Shown here piece after piece: positions 1 through 11,304 of a stretch of DNA of 64,000 nucleotides. The notes beneath the pieces were generated by a model. The model had not been told where the DNA came from, did no database searches, and was given only the letters and a program-made list of their open reading frames with translations. Position 1 is the first letter of the stretch. The number at the start of each line of letters is the position of its first letter. Origin of the DNA: Brachionus plicatilis (lineage: Eukaryota > Rotifera > Eurotatoria > Ploima > Brachionidae); assembly GCA_010279815.1 (NCBI GenBank), contig QEOQ01000433.1, positions 9,022-73,021 of the forward strand, read 5' to 3'. The position numbers and the translations under genes were made by a program.

Positions 1-829
1 ACTTGTTGAAAAGTGAATAAATCGATTTAAATCTATTTATCTTATTAATTGATTTTAAGAAAAATCATTAGGCATATTTTTAAGCACCCAGTATATGTTA
101 AGTAGTACCTTTTCTATTTTTATTTGTGCAAATTTTTTTAATAAATATATAAAGGTTGTAATACAGTAATCTCCTATTTTTTAAATATAAATCTTTTATT
201 TATATTTTGATGTTTAATTTTTAATTTAATGTAAGGGAATTTATTTTAAATTATATTTTTTGAAAATATTTTTCACTTGCTTCTGACAAATTTTATATCT
301 CGTAATATTTTCGAATCTTTTATCAATATAGCTAATTTTTTAATTGTGTGAAAGAATAAATGAAAAAATTTTCGTTTTTTATACTTTTTCTGGTACTTTT
401 TTTATATTGCCAACGTCTTTGGTGATTTTGTGTAGTTCGTTTTTTTATCGCATTTACATTCAATAATTTAATTTTTTTGATTGTGTTATAAAAACAATTA
501 TTTTTTTATTATTTTTAGCATTGATTAAATTCTTTAAAAGTAGTATACAATTATACAAAAAGCATGACTTTGACTTGACTTGACTTGACTTGTGACTTTG
601 CTTATTTAATAGTTAATGTAGGACTCCTAACTGCCGCATTTTTAATGACTTGATACAAAAATTTATATCAAATAATCTTTCAGATTATTAGCTTTTTTTA
701 AACTCTTTATCATTCCAGTCAAATAGGTTGGTTGATTTAATTAGTCGTTTTTAGTGACTTTATTGAATAAACTATGATACTACAATATGTCTCCCTTTTC
801 AACACAAAAAAATAATCAAAAAAAATACT
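1..829. repeat. Dispersed repeat, copy 1 (partner at 41594-42428)
   Basis: This stretch is collinear and nearly identical with 41594-42428, in the same orientation, beginning with acttgttgaaaagtgaataa and ending near aataatcaaaaaaaatactt. It contains no credible gene. The window starts inside or at the edge of the copy, so the true left end is unknown. A gactt-type short tandem run lies at about 569-595. A weaker third copy of part of it is visible near 39070-39200. It is probably a non-autonomous transposable element or an untranslated part of one. Confidence 0.8.
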
Positions 830-984
830 TAAAAGACACTTAAAAGCGTTAAAAATGAATTTAATAAACTAGCATTAAAACTCAAAATTTTTACTTTACA
901 TGCATGCATTATGTCCGAAGAACATTTTTTGTTTTGCAAATTTTGAAAAAATAGAAAAATATATTTTTATTATTTTTTACACAT

Positions 985-1114
985 TTAATGCGGCATTTAT
1001 ACCAAAATTTTGACATTAACTGCAGCATTTTTAGTCGCAGCGTATCTGGAAAAAAAAAGTGGGTTAAATGCAGCATCAAAATCCAGAATTCTGAAAATAA
1101 ATGCCGCATTAGGG
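985..1114. repeat. Short inverted repeat around 'aatgcggcattta'
   Basis: The motif aatgcggcattta near 988 is repeated in inverted form (taaatgccgcatta) near 1098, and ctgcagcatttt occurs between them. Related tgccgcatttt and taccgcatttt motifs occur in the dispersed repeat at about 632 and 42233. It looks like a small palindromic element. The apparent small open frames on both strands here follow from the inverted repeat and are not called as genes. Confidence 0.5.
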
Positions 1115-1550
1115 GGCAAGGCATTACGGTACTTAAAAATTTATTTTAAAAACTCGTATAAAGATTTTTGTATTGTTTTTTCAGAAAATTATTTGTATTT
1201 GAAATTAACTATACTAATTTCTGAATGCAAAGATCAGAAATTAAATTTAATATTAAAATTAAAAAATGGGTTGGTTTTAAATTAGAATTTTATTTTAAAT
1301 TGTATTAATGCTCATATTAGATATTTTAGATTATTTTAGATAAAAATATTAATTTAAAGTTATTCATTTTTTAAAAATTAAAATTTTTCTTAATTCATTA
1401 ACATAATACTTATTTAAAATTTCCTTAAGGCAAAACTAATTGTCAATTTTTAAGCCTTAAAATAAAAATGGTTTGATTCAAAAGTTCTTTTAAATTATTT
1501 AAAATAATACATGATTTTCAATTAATTTTAATTTTGATAAAATAGACAAA

Positions 1551-2954
1551 ATGGATGATATAAGCATTTCATTGCCATGTGGCTTTTCTGCCAAATACAA
1601 AGAAATTTTTTACAACAATGATAAGTTTCCATGTCCGATTTGCAAAATACATGACTTAACAAGTCAAGAATGTTTGAATATGACAAAAAATAAGATATTG
1701 CTAAATGAGATAAAACTTGACCAAAAAAAGAATCAATACGAAGAATTAATGAAAGAATTTGAAAATTATAAAAATGATCCCAAGCACTATATCGATGAAA
1801 GCTTTGATTGTTTAAAAAGAGAAGTTGACGTTCGTAGGGAAGAAATTAAATTGATGTTAAATAAAGAGATTGACGATTACCATGATGGTTTATTGGAAAA
1901 GATTGACATGGAAAGAGATTTAAAACTAAAAATTATCGAAAAAAGAATTCAAAATACAGACACGTTTGATTTAGCTATCTTTAAAATTGATGATAATTTA
2001 GACATCCATTCTAAATTGGAATTCTACAAAAAAAGTGAAATAAAAATTGACAAAGGTATCAGATCGGTCACAAATTTAATTGACGATTTGAAAAATTTAA
2101 AATTTAAGTTAACAGAAAGTAGTGTGAATATTGATATTAAAAATTTATTTGGGGAAATAGAATGGAAAGAAAAAGCCAATACTTTACAAAAAAGCAATCA
2201 CATCGATAAAATGGATAATTTAAACATTTCATTGCCATGTGGTTTTTCTGCTAAATACAAAGACATTTTTTACTGCAATGGTAAGTTTCCTTGTCCCATA
2301 TGCAAATCACATGACATGACCAGCCAAGAATGCTTGAAAATGGAGAGAAATAAGTTGATTTTGATTGAGAAAACTTGCGAATTGAAAAAAAATCACTACG
2401 AAGAGTTGTTGATTAAGTTGGAAGATTACAAAAATGATCCAAAGTATTATATCGATGAAAGCTATGATTGTGTAAAAAGAAAAGTTGACCACCGTAGGGA
2501 AGAAATCAAAGCTTTACTAAATAAAAAGATAGATGATTACCATGATTCTTTGTTGGAAAAGATTGATATGCAAAAAGATCTTAAGTTAAAAGAATTCCTA
2601 GAAAGAATAAAAAATACAAATGAGTTAGATTCCATTAAATTAGATGTTGATTTAAATTTGGACATTGAGTCAAAAATAGATTTTTTTGAAAAAAATAACT
2701 CAAAAATTGACAATGGCATCAGTTTGGTTCAAAATATTTTAGATGATTTTCAAGAGCACAATTTTAAGCTTATTGTCCGTGATATTTTTGATGATGATAT
2801 TGATATTGTAAAATTATTCGGAAAGTTTTATTCAAAAGAAGAAACAACCATCATTTTGAATGAAGATGAAATTGATGATGATAGCCGTGCCGTGCCGTCC
2901 GTCCGACGATACCGTCGGTCCGTCCGACCAAACCGTCCAAGACAATTTTCGTAA
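1551..2954 (+). CDS. Two-module zinc-finger-like/coiled-coil protein, MATH domain lost
   Basis: The 467-residue frame is the only plus-strand member of the local family. Module 1 starts at residue 1 and module 2 at an internal Met221 (MDNLNISLPCGF). Each head shows C-G-F at residues 10-12, then CPIC, a nearby His and a later Cys, which could bind zinc. A highly charged coiled-coil segment follows each head. Full relatives continue after DDDSRSEAT into a MATH domain. Here the frame leaves the family right after DDDSRA and enters a GC-rich, Arg/Pro/Val-coding insert (about 2886-2940) before stopping. I infer that an insertion removed the MATH domain, so the product, if made, could oligomerise but lacks the usual C-terminal ligand-binding domain. 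The start ATG follows an A-rich context. The function of the family is unknown; TRIM37- or TRAF-like adaptors are the nearest architectural analogy. Confidence 0.7.
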   Translation: MDDISISLPCGFSAKYKEIFYNNDKFPCPICKIHDLTSQECLNMTKNKILLNEIKLDQKKNQYEELMKEFENYKNDPKHYIDESFDCLKREVDVRREEIKLMLNKEIDDYHDGLLEKIDMERDLKLKIIEKRIQNTDTFDLAIFKIDDNLDIHSKLEFYKKSEIKIDKGIRSVTNLIDDLKNLKFKLTESSVNIDIKNLFGEIEWKEKANTLQKSNHIDKMDNLNISLPCGFSAKYKDIFYCNGKFPCPICKSHDMTSQECLKMERNKLILIEKTCELKKNHYEELLIKLEDYKNDPKYYIDESYDCVKRKVDHRREEIKALLNKKIDDYHDSLLEKIDMQKDLKLKEFLERIKNTNELDSIKLDVDLNLDIESKIDFFEKNNSKIDNGISLVQNILDDFQEHNFKLIVRDIFDDDIDIVKLFGKFYSKEETTIILNEDEIDDDSRAVPSVRRYRRSVRPNRPRQFS

Positions 2955-4158
2955 AATCGAAAATTTAGGAAAGATTTTTTTAATAAAAATTTAAAAATAA
3001 CTATTTTTTTGACCAATTTATGAAAAAAAAAACTGTCTTAAATTTTCGATTTTTGGAAAAAATGTTGAATTTCAAAAAATTTTGAATTTTGAATTGGCCG
3101 TTTTTAATTTTACCAAATTTTACCAAAATTATCTAAAAATCCTAAAATTTTAAAATTCAGAAAATGGGACCCTTATAGGACGCATGTCAGTAAGACTGGA
3201 CGCCCGGACGTATATAACAATTTTAATAAAAGATTTGAAAAATTTAAATAACAAAGTATGTGTTTGTATTGATTATTTTGAACCAAACAACCTTTGTATT
3301 CTTAAAAATGCTTTTGATTAAATATTAAAATGTTTAAAATTTTTAATATCAAAATTTAGAATTTTTAAAATTTTGAATTCGTGGTGAAAAAAGTTATAAA
3401 ATCTACTTTTAGAGTCAAGGTTTAATTCAATATTCAATTTTTTGGTACTGGAAATTTATCACTTTGTTAGAGAATGATTTAGAAGTTGATAGAAAGCTAT
3501 AATGGCGACATAATATTTTTATGGTTAACAGAATTTTATCAAATTAAAAAAAAGTCACAAAATCAACATTTAAATGAACATATAACAATTTATTAATTAA
3601 TTAAAATATAATAAACTTTTATAAAATAATATTTAAAAAAATATTTTCCTGATTTATTTAGTTTTAGTAAGAATGAATTTTAAGATAAGCCTAAATGTCA
3701 TTTTTCAGAACTATTAATTTCACATTTTTTAATTTTTGAGAATTAGTTTTATCTTGAGACAAAGTAAATTGGCTTTTTATTTTTTAAATAATATTGGATA
3801 TCTCGCTCGGGAGTTCTACATTAAAAAATTTTTGAATATAAAAAAATTTATTTAAAAATAAATTAAATCAATATAAAATAAAATAAAGTTCCATTTGCAA
3901 ATCATGCGACACTAATAGGCAAATTCTCATTTTACAATTGAAATTGATACATATTTGATGATAATTTTCACATCCAATTATTTTATATTTCTTGTTCATT
4001 TTTTTTTATTTTGCTTCTAATTTTAAAATGAATAATTAAAATCAAAAATTATTAATAAATTTGTTGAAATAAACAGTAAAAATCCAAAAATTATATTTTC
4101 ATAAAAAAAATTAAAAATTATTCTTCTTCGATATAAATAAGATAAAATTCAATTATTT
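2955..4158. other. Intergenic, GC-rich relic then AT-rich filler
   Basis: After the truncated gene there is AT-rich sequence plus a GC-richer patch (about 3165-3215, containing gggacccttataggacgcat). With the 2886-2940 patch this may mark the two ends of an inserted element of about 330 bp. I see no MATH-coding remnant beyond it and no other gene. Confidence 0.4.
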
Positions 4159-5922
4159 TCATTGAATTTTTGGAGCGAATTCAGTCTTTATAAGTGCTTT
4201 TAAAGAAATTAAATCGGCATCGGTATCATAATATCCATTTTTTGAATTCAATATTTCATTCATGGTTGTGAATGAACATCCATGTTTTTCTGTTTTTTTA
4301 GTGAAAAAAAATGTGAGGGTTCTATCTAAGTTTTTTTTTGGATCAGATTTGTGTTCAAGTGAAAGGACTGCATTGACTTTTAAAGAAAATTCATTTGTGT
4401 CAACTAATGAATTGAAATCCAAAAAAAATCCCATACATTCATCTTCTTGATTTAACGTAATATTAATTGAGCATTCAAAATTTTGTATAGTACATTTTTT
4501 GGAAAGAAGATAATAATTTTTAAAATTGTTTAATATAGAGAAATTTTTAATAATTAATTTAATATTTGCCTCATCTATAGAATTTTCATCGATTTCTTCC
4601 TCGTTTGAAATGATAATTGTTTCCTCTTTTAAATAAAGCTCTCCGAAAAAAATCTGTCCAAATTTTTCAAAATCAACATGATCGCAAAAATCTGTAATTT
4701 TATACTTTGGCTTTCCCAAAACTTCAAAAACATTTCTGAGCAAATTAATACTTTTGTCAATTTTTTTCCTATTATTTTTATAAAAATCTAATTTTGATCC
4801 AATGTCTAAATTCTTGTCCATATTTAAGGTAGCCAAATCTAAAGTCTCTGTTTGTTGAATTTTTTCATTGAGCTCATCTATCTTCAGATCTCTTTCGCTG
4901 TCAATCTTTTTCAACAATCCATCATGGTAAACGTCTATCATTCTATTTAGAAGATCTTTGGTGTTTTTACGACGCAAGTTAACTTCTTTTTTTAAACTAT
5001 CATAACTCTCATCTAAAAAAATTTTAGGTTCATTTTTATAATTATCGAATTCAATCAACAACTCTTTGTAGAGTTTTTTTTTTAATTCAAAAGATTTCTC
5101 AATCAAAACCAACCTATTTCTTGCCATATTCAAGCATTCTTGTCTATTAATGACATGCATTTCGCAAGCAGGGCATGGAAAAGGCTCACTTTTGTTTAAA
5201 ATATCCTTGTATTTGACAGAAAACCCACATGGCAATATAACTCTAACATTATCCATTTTATTCAAATGATCAGTTTTTTGGATAACTTTGGTCTCTTCTT
5301 TGCAATCTAATTTTCCAAATAATTCTTTCATATCCAAACTTTCATCACCTGGATTAAAGATCCATTTATTTGTTTCCAAGTCATCTTTCACTTTATTTAA
5401 AAATGTGATCCCATTTTCAATTTTATCACTAAAATCATCAATAATGTCAAGTTTTTTTGTCATATCCGTGGTATTTTCAATTTTAAGATCCATTATCTCT
5501 TTCTCTAAGGATGGAATTTGCTGAATTCTTGTATTAAATTCTTTCAATTTTGTTTCTTTTTCCTCTTCCATGATTTTAATTAAATCCTCATAATATTCAT
5601 CAATTTTTTTAACCACAATTAATTTGATTTCCTCCCGACGAATATCAAGTTGATTCTTTAAATTTTGATAGTTTTCATCTATTGAACTTTTTGGGTCACT
5701 TTTGCAGATTTCAATATTTTTGAGGCACTGTTGAAAGATAGTCTTTTTTTGATCTAGATCAAAATCATTAATCACCAATTTATTTCGAGTCATGTCCAAG
5801 CATTCTTGTCTCATAAGGTTATGTGAGTTGCACACAGGACATGGAAATTTGGCGTTGCTGTTGTAAATTTCATTGTATTTGGCAGAAAAACCACATGGCA
5901 GTGAAATACTTATGTCATCCAT
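4159..5922 (-). CDS. Two-module zinc-finger-like/coiled-coil/MATH protein (copy A1)
   Basis: The gene encodes 587 residues in one uninterrupted exon. Head 1 has C10, C28, C31, H34 and C41 (CGF, CPVC, H, C). A coiled coil follows to about residue 215. Head 2 begins at an internal Met223 (MDNVRVILPCGF) with CPAC, followed by a second coiled coil. The MATH domain spans about residues 451-587 and ends in the typical pattern FTTMNEIL, NGYYD, ISLKALIKTEF. Known MATH domains bind peptide ligands and commonly trimerise through an adjacent coiled coil, so this looks like a TRAF/TRIM37-style adaptor whose RING is replaced by a half-sized zinc knuckle. The first module and about 550 bp of upstream DNA are nearly identical to the gene at 13365-15098, whereas module 2 and MATH are much more diverged. 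No introns are apparent. Confidence 0.8.
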   Translation of the reverse strand: MDDISISLPCGFSAKYNEIYNSNAKFPCPVCNSHNLMRQECLDMTRNKLVINDFDLDQKKTIFQQCLKNIEICKSDPKSSIDENYQNLKNQLDIRREEIKLIVVKKIDEYYEDLIKIMEEEKETKLKEFNTRIQQIPSLEKEIMDLKIENTTDMTKKLDIIDDFSDKIENGITFLNKVKDDLETNKWIFNPGDESLDMKELFGKLDCKEETKVIQKTDHLNKMDNVRVILPCGFSVKYKDILNKSEPFPCPACEMHVINRQECLNMARNRLVLIEKSFELKKKLYKELLIEFDNYKNEPKIFLDESYDSLKKEVNLRRKNTKDLLNRMIDVYHDGLLKKIDSERDLKIDELNEKIQQTETLDLATLNMDKNLDIGSKLDFYKNNRKKIDKSINLLRNVFEVLGKPKYKITDFCDHVDFEKFGQIFFGELYLKEETIIISNEEEIDENSIDEANIKLIIKNFSILNNFKNYYLLSKKCTIQNFECSINITLNQEDECMGFFLDFNSLVDTNEFSLKVNAVLSLEHKSDPKKNLDRTLTFFFTKKTEKHGCSFTTMNEILNSKNGYYDTDADLISLKALIKTEFAPKIQ

Positions 5923-8013
5923 TTTTAGAAAAAATCAAATTTTAAATCTTTTTTTTTTTAAATTTCTTAAATTAAATTTTAACTTAAAAATTAAATCAAA
6001 AATTAAAAACATGAAGACATAAAATTTGCCTTTTTCTGAAAAAATTAACGTCAAAAATTTAAGAATCCTTTAAAAGATTTTTTAATGAAAATTTAAAAAT
6101 GTTCACGGGAAGAAGCTAAATTTAATTTATTTATCTTGCTCCATTATCTAATTATTTATGATAAACTTTTATTTTCGTTAGTTATCAATCTTGGATCAGG
6201 TAAAAATTGACAATTTTTTTCAGAGCTTCTTTTTTTAAGTACCTTTTTAAGGCTTTTTTGAAAAATTTGATTATTGGAATATATTATAGATCAGTCTGAA
6301 ATTAATCTGGAAAATTATTTTAAAATGTCCCAACATTTTAATAATTCAAATAGAGTAAAAGTTTATCACCTTTTTATTTTGCTTTTTAATATTGAGAAAT
6401 TTTATTCAATACCGAATCGATTTTATTTTGTTATTTTATATATTCAAAATATCTCGTTCCAAAGCACTTTATTATAAAAATAGTTTTTAAAAAAATTCTT
6501 GTACAAACAGTGAAATCAAAAAAAATATTTCAATAAAAATTTTTTGATAGTACTTGTGATTCTGAAATACCACATATTTTGCTTAAAATACAAGACTTTT
6601 TTTTGGATGCATAAATCTGTTTCTAATAGCATTTCAAATGAAAATTTAGGTTTTTTAATAACCTTTCCTTTGAAACGTAAAAAAAATTTTGTCTAACATT
6701 GAGTTCTTTTGATTTATAATAAAAGATAAAGTTAAAACATAAGTACCTAGTTATTGACTGACAATTTTTCGAAGAATTTAATCAAATTTAATCAATTTTT
6801 AGATGATTATACCTTTAATGGTATGATTTATCTGTATCGATATAATGTTAAAAATTGAGTTAGAGTTCAAGATTAAAATATTAAATTTTATGATTTTTTT
6901 AATAATAGCAATTACTGGCTTGGTATGTCAAGTTTATTTTTAAACATAGTATCCCTGATATTGAATTTTAATAGATTTTAATTTTTAATTGATTTTAAAA
7001 AAATCTTTTGAAGAAAAAAAAATTAAATGTTTTCAAAATTTTTAATTTAATAAAATGGAAAAATAATGGTGTATTTTTTCGTCTTTTTAACGAAAATTTT
7101 CATACAATATTGAAAAAGCAGGAAATAAATGCGATGCTTAAAATTTATTTTTAAAAGAATAATTGGGAGTTCTTTGCAATCGTTTTGCATTGAAATTAAA
7201 TAGATTAAAGCTATAAAAGGATATTTAGTTTTTATTGATTTGAAAATAAATCTTTAAATTTTATTTATTTTTTTATTCAAATAAGATGATAATAAGAAAA
7301 TAATTCTTTAAAAAAATATAACATTTTATCTAATTTCCTTATAAATCAAAATTCTCTAACATTTTAATATCTTGGATATTGAAAATTTTTAGAGAAAATT
7401 TCTGTTTTTTTAAAATTAATATTCATTATACTATCAGTTTGGTTTTTTAAATTTCAAATAATAGCGTTTGATATTTTAGAGAAAATTGTTTTTTAGTTAA
7501 TTAAATAATAAAATTGTAAATTAAATTTATTTTACTCTTTTAACCGTAAAAATTGTCAAAAACTCAAAATTACGGATTAAAGTTTATTCGTAAAATTTAA
7601 TTTTTATATTTAAAACCGATTTGTATCAGTTTAGTCTTAACTGCGTACTATTTCAAAGTTAATCAACAGGCTAGTACCCTTATCGAAGTCGACTGATTAA
7701 AACTTCATTTATTTAATTCAAATAAAATTTTTTAATATCTAAAATTAAGAATTTTATAAAATTAAAAAAAAAAATTAATTTTTTTTTATGAAAACAAAAT
7801 AATAAACTATTATTAGTAAAAACATGACCAGTAATTTTTAATATTTATTTTTTAGTAAATTTCAAAATCATTAGATAAATTAAAACAAGTTTAAAATTTT
7901 TAAATGATTTGAATTAATTCAATTCGCCATAAAGAAAAAACAAATTTTGAAACTAAAATTGACAAAAATTTATTTAATGAAAAATTCAAAAGTCTCTGAA
8001 AGGTTTTCTAAAT
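5923..8013. other. Duplicated 5' flank plus a dispersed repeat copy
   Basis: Bases 5923-6480 match 15099-15600 (upstream flank of the paralogue), and weaker matches continue to about 6770 (compare 16160). Bases about 7066-7700 resemble the reverse complement of about 10770-11240, including the shared motif aacaggctagt, so they are a copy of a dispersed repeat in the opposite orientation. No supported gene is present. Confidence 0.6.
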
Positions 8014-9114
8014 TCAGTCGAGGATATCAACCTTCAGACATGCTTGCAGAGTAATATATTTGTATTTTTCATCGAAATAGCCACCTAATGAATTCATTAG
8101 TTTTTTGGTAGTTAAAAAATTACGATATCGCCAAGTTGTTAAATCTATGCTGAATAGCTGTTTAAAATTTTCAATAAAGTCTTTATTTTGATGGTAACGA
8201 TGCAAAAACCTTAGCTCAATATCTACATTTACTGATAATTCTTTTAATTCACCTTTTGAATTACAACACAAATAAAATTCTAGGTAATTTTTTTCATTGT
8301 TTTCAGTAATTTCTTTTGCCAAAATTGACCATTCTAAATTTCTGAGAATACAAGTTTTTGAAGTTTGATTCTGATTTTTTAATTTATCAAAATCATATAT
8401 AACAAATTGAATTGTTGCCTCAGATCGCTTAAAATCATCAATTTCCAGATTGTTTTTGTATAAAATTGTATTTATTTTCTTTCTTAAATAAAGCTCTCCA
8501 AATAGATCGGCTATGTCAATTACCATTATATTACCATTGTTATTTTGAAGCCCATAATAGGATTCTTTAACTGTTTCTTCTAATTTTTCCAGCAAGTCTA
8601 TTCCTCCGACAATTTTGTTTCTTAAATCTCTATTCATTTCTATTCGATCATTTATTTTTGCATTATCTTCAATTTTAAAATTTTTTACCTCTTTTTCTAA
8701 AGATCTTATTTTATCAAATGTTTGTTCAAATTCTTTTAACTTGATAGATTTAATTAAATCTACATTGTATAATAATTTGAAGTAATAATCATCAATTTTT
8801 TGATTAATTATCAACTTAACTTCTTTGCGACGAACATCAATTTCATTTTTTAATTTTTCATAACACTTATCCATATGATACTCAATGTTATTTTTATACA
8901 ATTGAGAATTTTTTGTTCGCTCCGAAAAGCCATCCATCTTCGTTTGAACAGATTTCTGAAGTAAAACCAATTTATTTCTTTTCATGTTCAAGCATTCATC
9001 CAAAGAAATTTCATGTGATTTGCAAACGGGACAAGTAAAGTTATCATTGATGTACGCGATATCTTTAAATTTGCTGCTAAAGCCACAAGTTAATATAATA
9101 TCTACTTCATTCAT
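8014..9114 (-). CDS. One-module zinc-finger-like/coiled-coil/MATH protein (copy B1)
   Basis: A complete single-exon gene of 366 residues. The head runs from residue 1 with C10-G-F, CPVC, H and C (the sequence after CPVC is KSHEISLDEC). A Lys/Glu-rich coiled coil spans about residues 50-215. The MATH domain is about 231-366 (EATIQFVIYDF at its start, GGYFDEKYKYITLQACLKV at its end). It lacks the second module seen in 4159-5922. Its closest relative is 18644-19759, with most residues identical and shared flanks on both sides. Together with the upstream two-module gene it forms a unit that has been tandemly duplicated. Family function is unknown; adaptor or ubiquitin-related roles are inference from MATH proteins in general. 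Confidence 0.8.
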   Translation of the reverse strand: MNEVDIILTCGFSSKFKDIAYINDNFTCPVCKSHEISLDECLNMKRNKLVLLQKSVQTKMDGFSERTKNSQLYKNNIEYHMDKCYEKLKNEIDVRRKEVKLIINQKIDDYYFKLLYNVDLIKSIKLKEFEQTFDKIRSLEKEVKNFKIEDNAKINDRIEMNRDLRNKIVGGIDLLEKLEETVKESYYGLQNNNGNIMVIDIADLFGELYLRKKINTILYKNNLEIDDFKRSEATIQFVIYDFDKLKNQNQTSKTCILRNLEWSILAKEITENNEKNYLEFYLCCNSKGELKELSVNVDIELRFLHRYHQNKDFIENFKQLFSIDLTTWRYRNFLTTKKLMNSLGGYFDEKYKYITLQACLKVDILD

Positions 9115-9282
9115 TCTTAATTTAGATTTTTTTTGTTTTATTAAAATTTATTTTAATTTAAGTTTAAAAATTTTTGAAAAATTAAAATCTCAAATTGGAT
9201 TTTCAAGCCTTTGCTAAAAATGATTTTCTAAAAATATAAATATGAATTATATATTAAAGAAAAAAAATTATTAATAGATTTG

Positions 9283-9488
9283 TAAGGCGGGTTAATGAAT
9301 GATAAAACAAGTATACTTTTGAATAGTTTATTAAAGTTAATCAAGTTAATCAAAACAAGATGTGAGCCATTATATAAATGTTCATATCAGCATCTAGAAG
9401 TGTCTATCTTCTGAGATACGTAACTTATCATTGCGCATCAGTTGAGAAGCTGATGATCAAGTGATACGGAGGGACTGCATCTCTGCAA
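9283..9488. mobile_element. Candidate short insertion, possibly a solo LTR
   Basis: A block of more balanced base composition begins tgtaaggcggg and ends gggactgcatctctgca. It interrupts sequence otherwise shared by the 5' flanks of the two one-module genes (compare 19900-19930, where it is absent). It has TG...CA ends and an internal ttatataaatg TATA-like motif, as in solo LTRs. Target duplications are not clear, so the class is uncertain. Confidence 0.35.
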
Positions 9489-9883
9489 AAAATTTTTAAA
9501 AGCAGTTTTAAATAAAAACTTGACAATATTTTTTTTAATTTCATTATCTAAAACTAGCATAAGTTATTTGAAAAACTAAAAACATATTCATTTAAAATCA
9601 AAAATAATTTTTATTAATTTAATTTTTATTTTTTTTTAATCAAAGATTAATTGATAATTAATGAATTGAAAATTGTATTGAAATAATAGATTTATCACCG
9701 AAAATTTTAAAGATTTTGTCTTCATGAGAGTCAAAATTACTTGTCCCATTCGCCAACCACATCACATTTTCCAGAGAAATACCACAACAAAAAAAGACGG
9801 AATTTTCGCCTTTTAGTAGAGTTTTGAATTCCTGCGGAATTTATCATCTAAAAACCCTAAAGAAATAATTTATTAGCAGAGTT

Positions 9884-10030
9884 GTTTAAAAGTCAAAAGT
9901 ATCAAGTCAAGTCCAAGTCTGGACTTTAAAATTTTGAATACTGAAGAAGAATTGTGAAGACTTCTATGCTAAAATTGCAAGAATATTCTGAAATATGGCA
10001 AATCTATTTGCATTAGACAACCCAAGAGTA
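9884..10030. repeat. Partial 'gttgtttaaaagtc' element
   Basis: The left end cagagttgtttaaaagtc and the internal stretch from ggactttaaaattttgaata to gcattagacaacccaagagt match the fuller element at 12633-12916. The right end is missing. It is a truncated member of the local short inverted-repeat family. Confidence 0.6.
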
Positions 10031-10041
10031 ATGGTTTATTA

Positions 10042-10955
10042 TTTCGTCTTTTAATAAAAATTTTCATATAATTTTAAAAATTCATGAAAAAAGTGCGATG
10101 TTTCAAATTTATTTAAAAAAAATAAGAGTCACTTTTGCAATTTAATTAAATTGAAATTGAAATTTTTAAAGATATTGATTATAATCGAATAAATTACAAC
10201 GACTATCTTGCTCTTCTAAAGGTAAGTTCAATGATTCTGATTAAAAAACCTTTGATTATTTTTTTCCAAGTTCATCAATAAATTACTTATTGATGATCTC
10301 TAGTTAGATTTTTCCTTTTTTAATCGAATAATAAACTATAACATTAATTTATTTTTTATAAAATTTTGTAATATTTTTTCTAATTTTGATATTAATTTCA
10401 AAAAACTAATTTTTTGATAATTTTATAATTTTTTATGTACTTTTTTATTTATTAATACCTTTTATGGATTTTGACCTTTGGTCTCTTTGGTTGAGTTGAA
10501 TATTTTTATGACAAAATGTTATTTATTGTACATTTTTTTTGAGTTTTAGAAAAATTTATATGTAAAAACCAAGGATAATTTTTTGAAAATCCCTTTTAAT
10601 TAATTGCGAATTTATTATTACTTTTCTTGAATGAAAATTTTTTTAGATTTTTGATTTTGAGATTTTTTTTTCTTCTCTCAAAAATGTAAAAATGTAAAAA
10701 TATAAAAATGTACAATAAATAACATTTTGCCATTTTTATTAAAAAATTAACAAAATTCAAATATATTTGTTTTAAAACAATAAAAACTAAATATCCTATG
10801 TTGTTTAAATCTAAATAATTTCGATGTTATCAGATTTCAGAATAAACTCTATAAATTTATATGTCTATTTATTTTTAAAAAAATAAATTTGAACCATCGC
10901 ACTTTTCTCATACTTTTTAAAAATTGTATGAAAATTTTCATTAAATAACACAAAA
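10042..10955. repeat. Fold-back repeat with about 90-bp inverted arms
   Basis: Left arm about 10042-10130 and right arm about 10865-10955 are inverted copies, with the shared core aaaagtgcgatg...ttcaaatttattt. A second nested inversion pairs caaaatgttatttattgtac (about 10512) with gtacaataaataacattttg (about 10710). The right half is also inverted relative to 7066-7250. No coding capacity is visible, so it is read as a non-autonomous inverted-repeat element. Confidence 0.6.
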
Positions 10956-11304
10956 ACACCAAAATTTTTTAAAATACTTACTATTATTTTTAGGTTTAGA
11001 AAAAATAATTTACTTTACTGTTAATATATTTTTATATTTTTAAAATTTTCATCTATTTTTAAAAGAAAGTGTTTTCTCTAGAATAATATAATTAAAAGAT
11101 TTTTCTTTTTTTTTTAGTTCATAGCAGGAATTTGTTTTTGGAGAAAGTATATCAAGTTATTTAAAAATGTATAAAGTATTAATCGGTCTTTAATGGAAAG
11201 GGCACTAGCCTGTTAATTAACCTTGAAACATAACTTATTAATTAACTTAATAAAAATTTATTAAAAAACAATTAAATCACATGGTATTCTCTTAAAAGAT
11301 AAGT

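Noticed and set aside
909..1285. Overlapping small frames on both strands
   Set aside because: Created by the inverted aatgcggcattta repeat. No domain, and composition follows the repeat.
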